Positions 1 to 8,980 of a stretch of DNA of 41,700 nt are shown here, in pieces. Made by a program: the position numbers and the translations under genes. The stretch lies in contig NZ_LABX01000134.1 of the NCBI RefSeq assembly GCF_001043915.1, forward strand, positions 1 through 41,700, given 5' to 3'. Origin of the DNA: Methylobacterium aquaticum. GTDB lineage: Bacteria > Pseudomonadota > Alphaproteobacteria > Rhizobiales > Beijerinckiaceae. Every line of letters begins with the position of its first letter. Position 1 is the first letter of the stretch. Under the pieces are notes generated by a model. That model did no database searches and was not told the origin of the DNA. It saw only the letters and a program-made list of their open reading frames with translations.

Positions 1-368
1 CGCTGCCGGCCGGGCTGTTCGGCGGCAATCCGAAGGTGCCGGAGGAGGAGGTGAAAACCATCGGCGCCTCCTACCGGCTGATGGCCCGGGCCTCGATGAG
101 CCGCACCGTGGCGGCGGACATCACCCAGCACCTGTTCGAGCTGCGCTCGCGCCTCTCCGACGCGACGCCGGCCGCCGACTACATCGCGGCGCCGGCCTAC
201 GAGACCACCGCCGCGGCGACGAGCGCAGCTCGAACAGGTGCTGGGTGATGTCCGCCGCCACGGTGCGGCTCATCGAGGCCCGGGCCATCAGCCGGTAGGA
301 GGCGCCGATGGTTTTCACCTCCTCCTCCGGCACCTTCGGATTGCCGCCGAACAGCCCGGCCGGCACCG
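1..368. repeat. 149-bp inverted repeat (arms 1-149 and 220-368)
   Basis: Bases 1-149 are the reverse complement of bases 220-368 with one mismatch (position 3 versus 366), separated by a 70-base spacer. Both arms carry the same stretch of a TAXI-family solute-binding protein gene, read rightwards in the left arm and leftwards in the right arm. The natural continuation of the protein (reading RLSDATPAADYIAAPAYE) lies only on the plus strand of the spacer, so the sequence runs through the gene and then folds back. This is what a fold-back chimera at a contig end looks like; a real inverted duplication is the alternative. The single mismatch changes a GTG codon to CTG. Confidence 0.93.
3..248 (+). 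pseudogene. Fragment of TAXI-family TRAP solute-binding protein, plus-strand copy
   Basis: The open frame enters from the window edge and ends at a TGA at 246-248. Its first 49 codons match the C-terminal region of the minus-strand gene at 121-1086. It then continues with about 24 residues that look like genuine protein (LSDATPAADYIAAPAYE) before running into the right arm of the inverted repeat, where the reading becomes an antisense artefact ending in ARTGAG. No start codon for the whole gene is in the window; the internal GTG at 36 is not a likely start. It is probably one end of a duplicated or artefactually folded gene rather than a functional gene. Confidence 0.6.
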
Positions 369-1086
369 TCACCGCCTGGAGCCGGGGCAGGCGCTCGATG
401 ATCGCCGGACCGTCGTCGACGCCAACGAAATCGACCTTGCGAGTCCGGCTCGCCGCCTGGACCGTGCCGACGAGGCGGAGCGCCATCGGGGCGGCAGGCG
501 CGATCACCGCCACCACCGCGTCGATGCGCTTTTGCGCGAAGGCGGCGGGAAGATCCTCCTCGGCGAGCGGCACCAGCCGCACCTGCCCGGCGGGAATCGG
601 GCCGGTGCCGCCCTCCTGGAGGGTGAGGCCGTAATAGCCCATCAGGCTCTTGAGCAGCCACAGATCGGCGTCCCGGTGAGCCACGATGCCGAGGCGCTTG
701 CGGGCGAGAGCCGGGAAGGTCGTAATGCCGGAGGGGGCGGGCGAGGCGATCAGCATCGCCTGGTCGCGCAGGATCGCCAGGGTCAGGCCGTTCGCCGGCA
801 GGTCGACGTCGGGCCGCACCACCGCGAGGTCGGCACGCCCCTGCTCCAGGGCCTTGGCGCTCTCGCGCACGTCGTCGAAGGGCAGGAGGCGCAGGCGCAC
901 CCCCTTGTGGGTGGTCTTGAGGGCGTCGGCATAGGCGCGGATCAGCGCCGGCTCGGTGCCGTCCCGCGGCGCCACCGCGATGGTGAGCGTGGTCGCCTGC
1001 AACAGGTACAGGGCCACCGCCGCCGCGACGGTGAGCACCAGGCTGGTGACCAGGAAGATCCGCTCGGGCCGGAACGCTCTCGTCAT
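121..1086 (-). CDS. TAXI-family TRAP transporter solute-binding protein, 3' end disrupted
   Basis: The product is an extracytoplasmic receptor of the TRAP type; TAXI proteins bind a small organic acid and hand it to a fused DctQM-like membrane unit. The first ~30 residues hold a basic N-terminus (MTRAFRPERIF) and a hydrophobic helix that acts as signal or anchor. A typical early motif TIAVAPRDGTEPAL follows, then LAVVRPDV and the LFGGNPKVPEEEV region. Homologous coding ends at about base 220 (ELRS); the last ~33 codons to the stop at 121 come from the fold-back spacer and left arm and are not natural. TAXI proteins are usually about 100 residues longer than the ~289 native residues here, so the gene is truncated. 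No membrane subunit is in the window. The specific ligand cannot be told. Confidence 0.75.
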   Translation of the reverse strand: MTRAFRPERIFLVTSLVLTVAAAVALYLLQATTLTIAVAPRDGTEPALIRAYADALKTTHKGVRLRLLPFDDVRESAKALEQGRADLAVVRPDVDLPANGLTLAILRDQAMLIASPAPSGITTFPALARKRLGIVAHRDADLWLLKSLMGYYGLTLQEGGTGPIPAGQVRLVPLAEEDLPAAFAQKRIDAVVAVIAPAAPMALRLVGTVQAASRTRKVDFVGVDDGPAIIERLPRLQAVTVPAGLFGGNPKVPEEEVKTIGASYRLMARASMSRTVAADITQHLFELRSSPRRWSRRPAPRCSRRPASRRRGASAARTGAG

Positions 1087-1184
1087 CGCGCGGACACGCC
1101 CTCCCTCGGGATCCGGGTCTCGATCGGATCAAACCGGGGGAGGACGCTCCGGGTTGCGCGGCGTGCGTGTCGCAGGGGAACCGC

Positions 1185-2237
1185 TCACGCCTCGACGGGA
1201 AGCGACGACAACCAGCCCTCGGCCCGCAGCGCCTCGAACGCGACCGTCACCTGTCCCCTGGTGAACTCGGCCTTGCGGCGGCTCCACCGCGAGACATGCT
1301 CGTGCGCGGCGGCGGGATCGCCGGCCTGCTCCCGCAGCATCACCCAATGGACGGTGGCGAGGAGTTCGAGACCGAAGGGGGTCTCGAATCCGTCCACGAG
1401 CCGCGCGACACGCTCGAACCTTGCGTGGGTCTCCGCGTGGGCCCGGAGGAAAGCGTCCGCCTTCTCAACGGCTCTGGATTGCAGCACGATCTCCTTGTCC
1501 GGCTGCTCGCCGCCATCCCGGAATCCGGAGAGGTAATGCCCGTCGGCCCGTGCCAGCAGGTGCCGAAGGTTCTCGGCATACGGCCCGTAATGTCCCTTCA
1601 CGAAGTGCAGCCGCAGATCCTCCCCAGCCTCCTGCATGAAGTACATGAGCTTGTGGACCTCCAGCAGCGAGATGGCGGGATCCATCTGTCCATGGAGGTA
1701 GGTGCGGACCAGTCCGACCAGCGTGGCGAGGCCAGCCGTCATGCGTGGCACTGCCATCGGTCGCGCGATCTCACCGGCAGCAGGCGCCTGGCTTGGCTCG
1801 TAAACGATCGCTTGCACGGCTGGCAGACGCATCAGGGCGGCATCGATGAGGGGCCGCACGTCACGCCAATCGAGACCGCCGAGACCGCATCCAAGAGGTG
1901 GGATCGCAATCGAGGCAATCCCCGTGTGCTCAACCCAAGACACAAGGTCGATCAGACCGGCCTCAATGTCGGCAACCCTGCTCTTGTCACGCCAGTGCTG
2001 CTTGGTGGGAAAATTCACGACGAAGCGTGGATCGAACCGGCCTGTATCGAAGACGAACATGCGACCGAGCCGGACCTCGCCACGATCGCAGGCTTGCTTG
2101 TATGCGCGAAAATTATCGGGGAATGCGTTGCGAAACTGGAGAGCGACACCGCGACCCATGACGCCGACGCAATTCACCGTGTTGACGAGCGCATCGACCT
2201 CGGCCTGCAGAATGTCGCCGTGCCGGTACTCAGGCAT
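1185..2237 (-). CDS. darG: DarG, macrodomain DNA ADP-ribosylglycohydrolase antitoxin
   Basis: DarG removes the ADP-ribose that DarT attaches to thymine in DNA and also sequesters the toxin through its C-terminal domain. The N-terminal macrodomain (about residues 1-150) has the DarG signature TVNCVGVMGRGVALQF and the segment VVNFPTKQHWR, whose Lys (about residue 79) matches the catalytic Lys of characterised DarG proteins. Residues ~165-350 form a second domain with HKLMYFMQEAGE and HYGPYAENLRHLL, as in DarG proteins of the DarT2 type. I prefer the ATG at 2237 (MPEYRHGD), which overlaps the end of darT by 8 bases and implies translational coupling; an ATG at 2258 is also in frame. The DNA is visibly less GC-rich than the neighbours, which suggests acquisition by transfer. 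Confidence 0.9.
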   Translation of the reverse strand: MPEYRHGDILQAEVDALVNTVNCVGVMGRGVALQFRNAFPDNFRAYKQACDRGEVRLGRMFVFDTGRFDPRFVVNFPTKQHWRDKSRVADIEAGLIDLVSWVEHTGIASIAIPPLGCGLGGLDWRDVRPLIDAALMRLPAVQAIVYEPSQAPAAGEIARPMAVPRMTAGLATLVGLVRTYLHGQMDPAISLLEVHKLMYFMQEAGEDLRLHFVKGHYGPYAENLRHLLARADGHYLSGFRDGGEQPDKEIVLQSRAVEKADAFLRAHAETHARFERVARLVDGFETPFGLELLATVHWVMLREQAGDPAAAHEHVSRWSRRKAEFTRGQVTVAFEALRAEGWLSSLPVEA

Positions 2238-2898
2238 GACGGTCTCCGCTTTCCGCATAGTACCAATGGGGCTCGATCGAGACAGAGGGTCGATGAGCCG
2301 ACTCTTCGAGAAACGCCAGGACTCGTTGCCGAACCTTTAAATTCTGGACGCCGATCGCGTGAATGCCCGCCCAGGGAAACGAGCCATGGATCAGGAATTC
2401 CGCTGCCTTGGCGTCCTTGACGTCGCGCCGGCCGCCCCATTCCGTGGCCGCGACGCAATCCCAGCGAACCTCTTCCAGCGCGTCCAGGCTCGCACGGAAC
2501 TCTGCATAGGCCGAGGCCGCATTCGAGAGACTGATCGCCCAGATGCGTTCGTGCTTCTCGGCGCTGCGGACGACGCGGCGAAGGTCCGCGACCAGGTGCA
2601 CGATCGACGCCTCGCCCCCCTGATAGCCGATCTCGGCGTGGTTGCGCTTTGCGAGCGTGAACAACATGATCGAGCGCGGGCAAAAATAGAACGGCACGTA
2701 CTCCGCGACCCGCGTTTGCGGATGGCACTTGACGGGAAAGCGCCGCCGGTTTGCCTTCAGCTTCTCCATGCCGATCGTGCTCGGTGCGAGCCCGCGTTCG
2801 CCGATCTGCGCATCGGCGTAGATCTGCCCTTCACGGATGATGGAGGGCAGGTTGTCGACATGCGTGATGTGGTCGATCGCTGGCCTGGGAGGGATCAT
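2230..2898 (-). CDS. darT: DarT, DNA thymidine ADP-ribosyltransferase toxin (DUF4433)
   Basis: DarT uses NAD+ to ADP-ribosylate thymine bases in single-stranded DNA at short sequence motifs, blocking replication; the adjacent DarG reverses this. The 222-residue protein is of normal family length. It starts with ITHVDNLPSIIREGQIY, typical of the NAD-binding N-terminus, then YVPFYFCPRSIML (67-79), IGYQGGEASIVHL (90-102) and AAEFLIHGSFPW (165-176). Glu167 in the last motif is in the place of the catalytic Glu of characterised DarT enzymes, so the toxin looks intact. It is upstream of darG in one transcription unit with an 8-base overlap. The ATG at 2898 has a purine-rich GGGAG about 13 bases upstream. 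DarTG pairs are known anti-phage and toxin-antitoxin modules; target sequence cannot be read from here. Confidence 0.9.
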   Translation of the reverse strand: MIPPRPAIDHITHVDNLPSIIREGQIYADAQIGERGLAPSTIGMEKLKANRRRFPVKCHPQTRVAEYVPFYFCPRSIMLFTLAKRNHAEIGYQGGEASIVHLVADLRRVVRSAEKHERIWAISLSNAASAYAEFRASLDALEEVRWDCVAATEWGGRRDVKDAKAAEFLIHGSFPWAGIHAIGVQNLKVRQRVLAFLEESAHRPSVSIEPHWYYAESGDRHA

Positions 2899-2963
2899 GA
2901 CGAACGTCGCAGCTCCCTTGTCGCGACCGGCGTCCCCAGCGACCGGCCCGATGGCGCCCGATC

Positions 2964-4622
2964 CTACGGGTTGACCCGCACCCCGACCAGATACGTATCC
3001 GAATGGTAGCTCGACCCGACCGCCGTGCTGCGCAGCATCTCGCGGGCGTAGCTCGCCCGGATGCCGAGCCAGCGGTTGAGGCGGTAATCGACCTTCACGC
3101 CGGCGCTGTAGCCCTCCTCGCGGATGCTGGTGCCCTGGTAGTCGTTGTTGATCAGCGTGCCGGTGAGGGTCAGGCGCAGGTTGCGGCGCAGGTCGTGGGT
3201 CAGTTCGGCGACGGCGGTACGGTTGAGGATGCCGCTCGCCCCCGGCACGATGGTCTCGCTCACGCCGGTCGAGGCGCCGATCCTGAGCGAGGTGAGGGCG
3301 CTCGCCGCCCAGGTCACCGAGCCGTCGATCACCGGGCCGGTGACGTCGCGCAGGCGGCTGTCGGCGTAGTGGCGCGACAGGTAGCCCCCCGAGACCTCGC
3401 CGGTGAGGAGTCGGCTGATCTCGAAGCTCGAACCGGCGCGTACCGTGACGCCGTCGGAATCGCGTCTGAGCCCGGACTGGTCGACCGCGAAGTCGTGCAC
3501 GCGGGTATCGACCAGGGTGTCGACGAAGGGGGTGAAGCCCGGACGGATCTCGTAGCCGGTGCGCAGGCGCAGGCCGTACTGGTTGGCGTTGCGGTCGTCC
3601 TGGCGCAAGGTCGTGCCGTCGGGAAGCTGGGCGTTCTCGAAGGTCTGACGGTCGACGAGGGCGGCCACCGTCACTTGCAGGCGGTTGAAGTTTTGCGTCA
3701 CCCCGACCGTGGTGCCATAGGCCGCAACGAGAGGCCGGTCGCGGACCCGGGCAGCGAGGTCCGGGCTGCCGGCGCGCTGGGTCGAGATGGCGTATCGGCC
3801 CTCGACATCGACCTTGGTGTCGCGGGCGAGGTCGAGGCGCAGCCGCGCCGTGCCGTCGCCGTCGGGCCGGTCGGCATTGGGGTTGTCCGGATACAGGAAG
3901 TATCCGAAGCGCATCGCGCCGGTCAGCTCGTGGGACGACCAGTCGCTCGCGACGCGCAGCTCGCCCTGGCTGAGCAGGGCCATCGAGCCGCGGCGATAGA
4001 TCGACCGGTCGGGGTTGGAATCGTAGCCGACGCTCTGTTGCAGGGCCGGGAACAGGGTCAGCCCGCCGAGCCGGATGCCGAGCGGCCCGTAGGGATCGAG
4101 CGGGTCGATCGTGCGCCGGCGCAGCAGGGGCGGCCCTGCGGCGAGGTCGGGGAGGCCTGAGACCGGGATCTGCACGACGGGACGCAGGCGCACATCGTCG
4201 GCGATGCCCTGCTGGGTCGCCTGGCGGGTGAGCGCGGTGGTGGGGGAGCGCGTCCGGCGCTGCGGCGGCGTGCGCGGCCGGGCGCCGAAGCGGGAGGCTC
4301 CGCCCGGGCGGCCGAGGCCGCGGGAGAGGCCGCCCTGGACCGCCGGATTGGCGGCGCGGAGGGCGAAGGTGGCGGGGTCCCGGCCGCCCGGGAGCGGGCC
4401 GGCGAGGCTCGGATCGGCCGTCTGGCCGGCCCCGACATCCAGCCCGAGACCCGGTGCCTGGCCCGGTCCCTGGCCACCCTGCCCCAGCCCCTGGGCCCCG
4501 ACCGGTCCCGCGGCAAGGAGGGAGGCCGCCAGCACCAGGGTGGGGAGGCCGGCGCCGGCCTGTCCGTGTGTTCGCCGCTCGTCCGCCACGGGCCTGCCGC
4601 TCCGCTCCACCAAGCCCGTCAT
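2964..4622 (-). CDS. Outer-membrane beta-barrel protein
   Basis: A 552-residue exported protein. A hydrophobic segment TLVLAASLLAAGPVGAQ near residue 35 is a plausible signal peptide cleaved after GAQ; a Gly/Pro/Gln-rich low-complexity stretch and a basic Arg-rich stretch follow, to about residue 150. The remaining ~380 residues alternate polar and hydrophobic positions with many Arg, Asp and Tyr residues and Gly-Tyr turns (SVGYDSNPDR, LRTGYEIRPGFTPFVDT), and end in LVGVRVNP, the layout of an alpha-proteobacterial BBP2_2-type porin-like barrel. Similar proteins are often linked to polysaccharide export, but no such genes adjoin it. The start at 4622 is preceded by GGCGGAG; a farther in-frame ATG at 4772 would put the signal segment too deep. 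The function beyond outer-membrane location is unknown. Confidence 0.7.
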   Translation of the reverse strand: MTGLVERSGRPVADERRTHGQAGAGLPTLVLAASLLAAGPVGAQGLGQGGQGPGQAPGLGLDVGAGQTADPSLAGPLPGGRDPATFALRAANPAVQGGLSRGLGRPGGASRFGARPRTPPQRRTRSPTTALTRQATQQGIADDVRLRPVVQIPVSGLPDLAAGPPLLRRRTIDPLDPYGPLGIRLGGLTLFPALQQSVGYDSNPDRSIYRRGSMALLSQGELRVASDWSSHELTGAMRFGYFLYPDNPNADRPDGDGTARLRLDLARDTKVDVEGRYAISTQRAGSPDLAARVRDRPLVAAYGTTVGVTQNFNRLQVTVAALVDRQTFENAQLPDGTTLRQDDRNANQYGLRLRTGYEIRPGFTPFVDTLVDTRVHDFAVDQSGLRRDSDGVTVRAGSSFEISRLLTGEVSGGYLSRHYADSRLRDVTGPVIDGSVTWAASALTSLRIGASTGVSETIVPGASGILNRTAVAELTHDLRRNLRLTLTGTLINNDYQGTSIREEGYSAGVKVDYRLNRWLGIRASYAREMLRSTAVGSSYHSDTYLVGVRVNP

Positions 4623-5024
4623 CTCCGCCGGGCCATCATGGTTAAGAGCGGTACAACCGACACGGTTAAGTCCCCGTAACTGACCCTGGACAAGGATCGT
4701 CTCTCGGTGGCCGAACCTGTCCTCGGCGCCCTGCCAGGGGCGTCGCCGGGACCGGGGGCGCGGCATCAGCACGGTGGCGCGCTAAGCAGACTTGCGTTGG
4801 CAGGCCAACACTTCGTCCGCTTAGTTTCTTATTTGATGGCAGATTTTTGCCGCCGATCCGGTGACCACTTCGGCGAAATCTGCTTAGCCGCCATGCGCCC
4901 GGCCGGCGGAGGCGAGCACCCCGACCGGGCCAGACGCCGAGGGCGACGTCCAGGTCGCGTCCATCCGGTGGAAACGCCGGCTCCCTCCCTTCTGGCGAGC
5001 CTCGCAGATCCTTATATTCTGCGC
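4623..5024. promoter_or_regulatory. Divergent control region between the beta-barrel gene and mutL
   Basis: This 402-base gap separates two divergent genes. It contains an AT-richer stretch at about 4800-4890 in otherwise GC-rich DNA, framed by a perfect 10-bp inverted repeat: gctaagcaga at 4781-4790 and tctgcttagc at 4879-4888. Next to the beta-barrel gene start are two direct copies of ggttaa at 4640-4645 and 4664-4669. I could not fix a -35/-10 pair with confidence on either strand, and no credible small ORF is seen. That this is a promoter region is inferred from gene orientation. Confidence 0.5.
4638..4669 (-). promoter_or_regulatory. Paired TTAACC half-sites (CtrA-like) before the beta-barrel gene
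   Basis: Read on the minus strand, TTAACC occurs twice with 18 bases between the copies, and the copy nearest the gene extends to TTAACCAT. TTAACCAT is a CtrA-type recognition octamer described for Rhizobiales and relatives, from memory. The same arrangement with the same 18-base spacing lies at 10953-10982. The proximal copy is only about 15 bases from the ATG at 4622, a place where binding would repress or where the start site would have to be very close. Confidence 0.3.
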
Positions 5025-6971
<1,947 letters not shown>

Positions 6972-7208
6972 CGGACCGGACGGGCGTACCTGATCTCGAC
7001 TCGGGTCTGATCCTCGGCCGGAGGCCGGCCCGCAACGAGCGAGCCGATCGCGAGCTGGGCTGATCGTGCGACGTCGTCCCGGTGGCTGGTTTCGCCGTGA
7101 CGGACGCGCCACGGTTGTCAGGGATCAGTCCCGCTCAGCCGCGTCCTCGACGGCGAAAACCCAGCGGCGCCGTCGGTTCGAAGACAGTTCGTGCCGGGAT
7201 GGGCCGCG

Positions 7209-8753
7209 TCAGGCGACGGCGCGCCCACGCATCATGTCCGCGCCGTTGCCGACGACACGGGTATACAGCGAGGAATAGCCGTCAGCGGCCTTGTCCCAGC
7301 CGAACTGGCGGTTCATGGCGCTGCGGCGCATCGCGCTGAGGCGACGCTTCGAGGCGAAGACCTCGAAGGCGCGGCGGATGGCGCCGCTCAAGCCCCGGAG
7401 CGACGATTCGCCGAACAGGAAGCCGGTGACGCCGTCCTCGACCGTGTCGGCGAGGCCGCCGGTGCGGTGGGCGATCGGCAGCGAGCCGAACCGTTGGGCA
7501 TACATCTGGGCGAGGCCGCACGGCTCGAAGCGGGACGGCATCAGCAGGAAGTCGCTGCCGGCGAACATCCGGTGCGCGTCGGTTTCCTCGAAGCCGACCC
7601 GCACCCCGACCGAGCCGGGATGGCGCCGGGCGAGATCGACGAAGGCGGCCTCGAACCTGGGCTCGCCCTGGCCGGTCACCACGAGCTGGCCGCCCTCGGC
7701 GACGATCGATTCCGCCGCCGCCAGGGTGAGGTCGACGCCCTTCTGGTGCACGAGGCGCGACACGATGGCGAAGAGCGGTCCCCGCGACACGCCGAGGCCG
7801 AAGCGGCCGCGCACCGCATCGGCATTGGCGCGCTTGCCCTTCCAGTCGTCGGGCTCGAACCGGGTGGCGAGGTGGGGATCGGTGCGCGGATCCCAGGATT
7901 CGTCGATGCCGTTCAGGATGCCGGCGAGCCGCCCCTGATGCGCGCGGGTGCGCAGCAAACCGTCGAGGCCGCAGCCGAATTCCGGCGTGGTGATCTCGTG
8001 GGCGTAGGTCTCGCTCACCGTGGTGACGTGGGAGGCGTAGAACAGGCCGGCCTTCAGGAAGGACAGCTTGCCGTAGAACTCGACCCCGTCGATGTGGAAG
8101 GCGCTCTCCGGCACGCCGAGGCGGCCGAGATTCTCCCAGGGGAACAGGCCCTGATAGGCGAGGTTGTGGATCGTGAGCACGCTCGGCACGCGATGGCCGC
8201 GCCAGGCCAGGTAGGCCGGCGCGAGCGCCGTCTGCCAATCGTTCAGGTGCAGGAGGTCGGCGCTCCAGTCCGGGTCGATCCCCTGGGCCAGCTCGGCGGC
8301 CGCGAGGCTCAGCCGGCCGAAGCGCAGGTCGTTATCCGTGAAGTCGGCGCCCAGGTCGCCATAGGGCGAGCCGTCGCGCTCGTAGAGCGTGGAATTCAGG
8401 ATCACGTAGACGGGCAGGCCGTCGCCGGTCTCGATCAGGCCGAGGTCGCAGGGCGGCATCTCGGCGCTGCCCGCGAGATGGGCGACCACCGTCATGTCGG
8501 GGTAGCGCTGGACGACCTGGCGATAGCCCGGGATCAGGATCCGCACGTCGTAGTGCTGGCGCAGAGCCCGGGGCAGGGAGGCCGCCACCTCGCCGAGACC
8601 TCCGGTCTTCACGAAGTCGGCCATCTCCGGCGTGGCATAGAGGATCCGTGGCTTGAGCGAGCCGCGCAGGCCCTCCACGGCTCCCTTGAGGGAGCCGCCC
8701 GACGGCAGAGCCGGCGCCTGCGAAGCCGACTGTGCCGACGCCGGAAATGTCAT
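7209..8753 (-). CDS. glgA: Glycogen synthase (ADP-glucose, GT5)
   Basis: GlgA extends alpha-1,4-glucan chains from ADP-glucose. The 514-residue product shows the GT5 hallmarks: KTGGLGEVAASLP at 49-61 with the ADP-glucose-binding Lys49, ADLLHLNDWQTAL, VLTIHNLAYQGLF, ILNGIDESWDP, VSRLVHQKGVDL, LMPSRFEPCGLAQMYAQRFG and RTGGLADTV. Its length is normal. The chosen ATG at 8753 (MTFPASAQ) leaves a short Ala/Ser-rich leader of ~35 residues before the conserved domain; a longer frame upstream is not family-like. It follows the alpha-glucosidase gene on the same strand with a 227-base gap, so it may have its own promoter in that gap. glgB, glgC and glgX are not in this window. Confidence 0.96.
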   Translation of the reverse strand: MTFPASAQSASQAPALPSGGSLKGAVEGLRGSLKPRILYATPEMADFVKTGGLGEVAASLPRALRQHYDVRILIPGYRQVVQRYPDMTVVAHLAGSAEMPPCDLGLIETGDGLPVYVILNSTLYERDGSPYGDLGADFTDNDLRFGRLSLAAAELAQGIDPDWSADLLHLNDWQTALAPAYLAWRGHRVPSVLTIHNLAYQGLFPWENLGRLGVPESAFHIDGVEFYGKLSFLKAGLFYASHVTTVSETYAHEITTPEFGCGLDGLLRTRAHQGRLAGILNGIDESWDPRTDPHLATRFEPDDWKGKRANADAVRGRFGLGVSRGPLFAIVSRLVHQKGVDLTLAAAESIVAEGGQLVVTGQGEPRFEAAFVDLARRHPGSVGVRVGFEETDAHRMFAGSDFLLMPSRFEPCGLAQMYAQRFGSLPIAHRTGGLADTVEDGVTGFLFGESSLRGLSGAIRRAFEVFASKRRLSAMRRSAMNRQFGWDKAADGYSSLYTRVVGNGADMMRGRAVA

Positions 8754-8980
8754 GAAAGAGCCCCCACGCCGCGAGCCGGACGAAATGCGAGCGGACGATG
8801 CCGCGGCGTACCGCCACGACAACGCATCACATCCGACCGGGTTCCATTGCACTGCACAATATCATGGCGGGCGAAGACGGCAAGACAAATTTGATTAACA
8901 GAAAGCAAACGCGCCGTTCTCCGGCGCTCCCCGAAGCTGTGCCGCTCACCGGCTGGAGCTTTGGTGGGTAAAGGCCGGGC
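8754..8980 (-). promoter_or_regulatory. glgA upstream region with GCACTGCACAA motif
   Basis: The 227-base gap between the alpha-glucosidase and glgA contains a markedly AT-rich patch at about 8885-8912. At 8849-8859 the plus strand reads gcactgcacaa, inside a longer TTGC/TGCA-type dyad (attgcactgcacaatat). The identical 11-mer occurs at 20909-20919 upstream of phaZ. TGCA-rich dyads of this sort are reminiscent of binding sites for PhaR/AniA, the regulator of polyhydroxybutyrate and carbon storage in alphaproteobacteria; this link is inference. A convincing -35/-10 pair could not be assigned. Confidence 0.35.

Noticed and set aside
238..1536. Long plus-strand open frame opposite the TAXI and darG genes
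   Set aside because: It is antisense to genes with clear protein families, has Arg/Gly/His-rich shadow composition and no similarity to a protein I know.
1185..2898. Part of a prophage or larger defence island
   Set aside because: No integrase, phage structural gene, restriction system or attachment repeat is seen on either side; the flanking genes are ordinary chromosomal genes.
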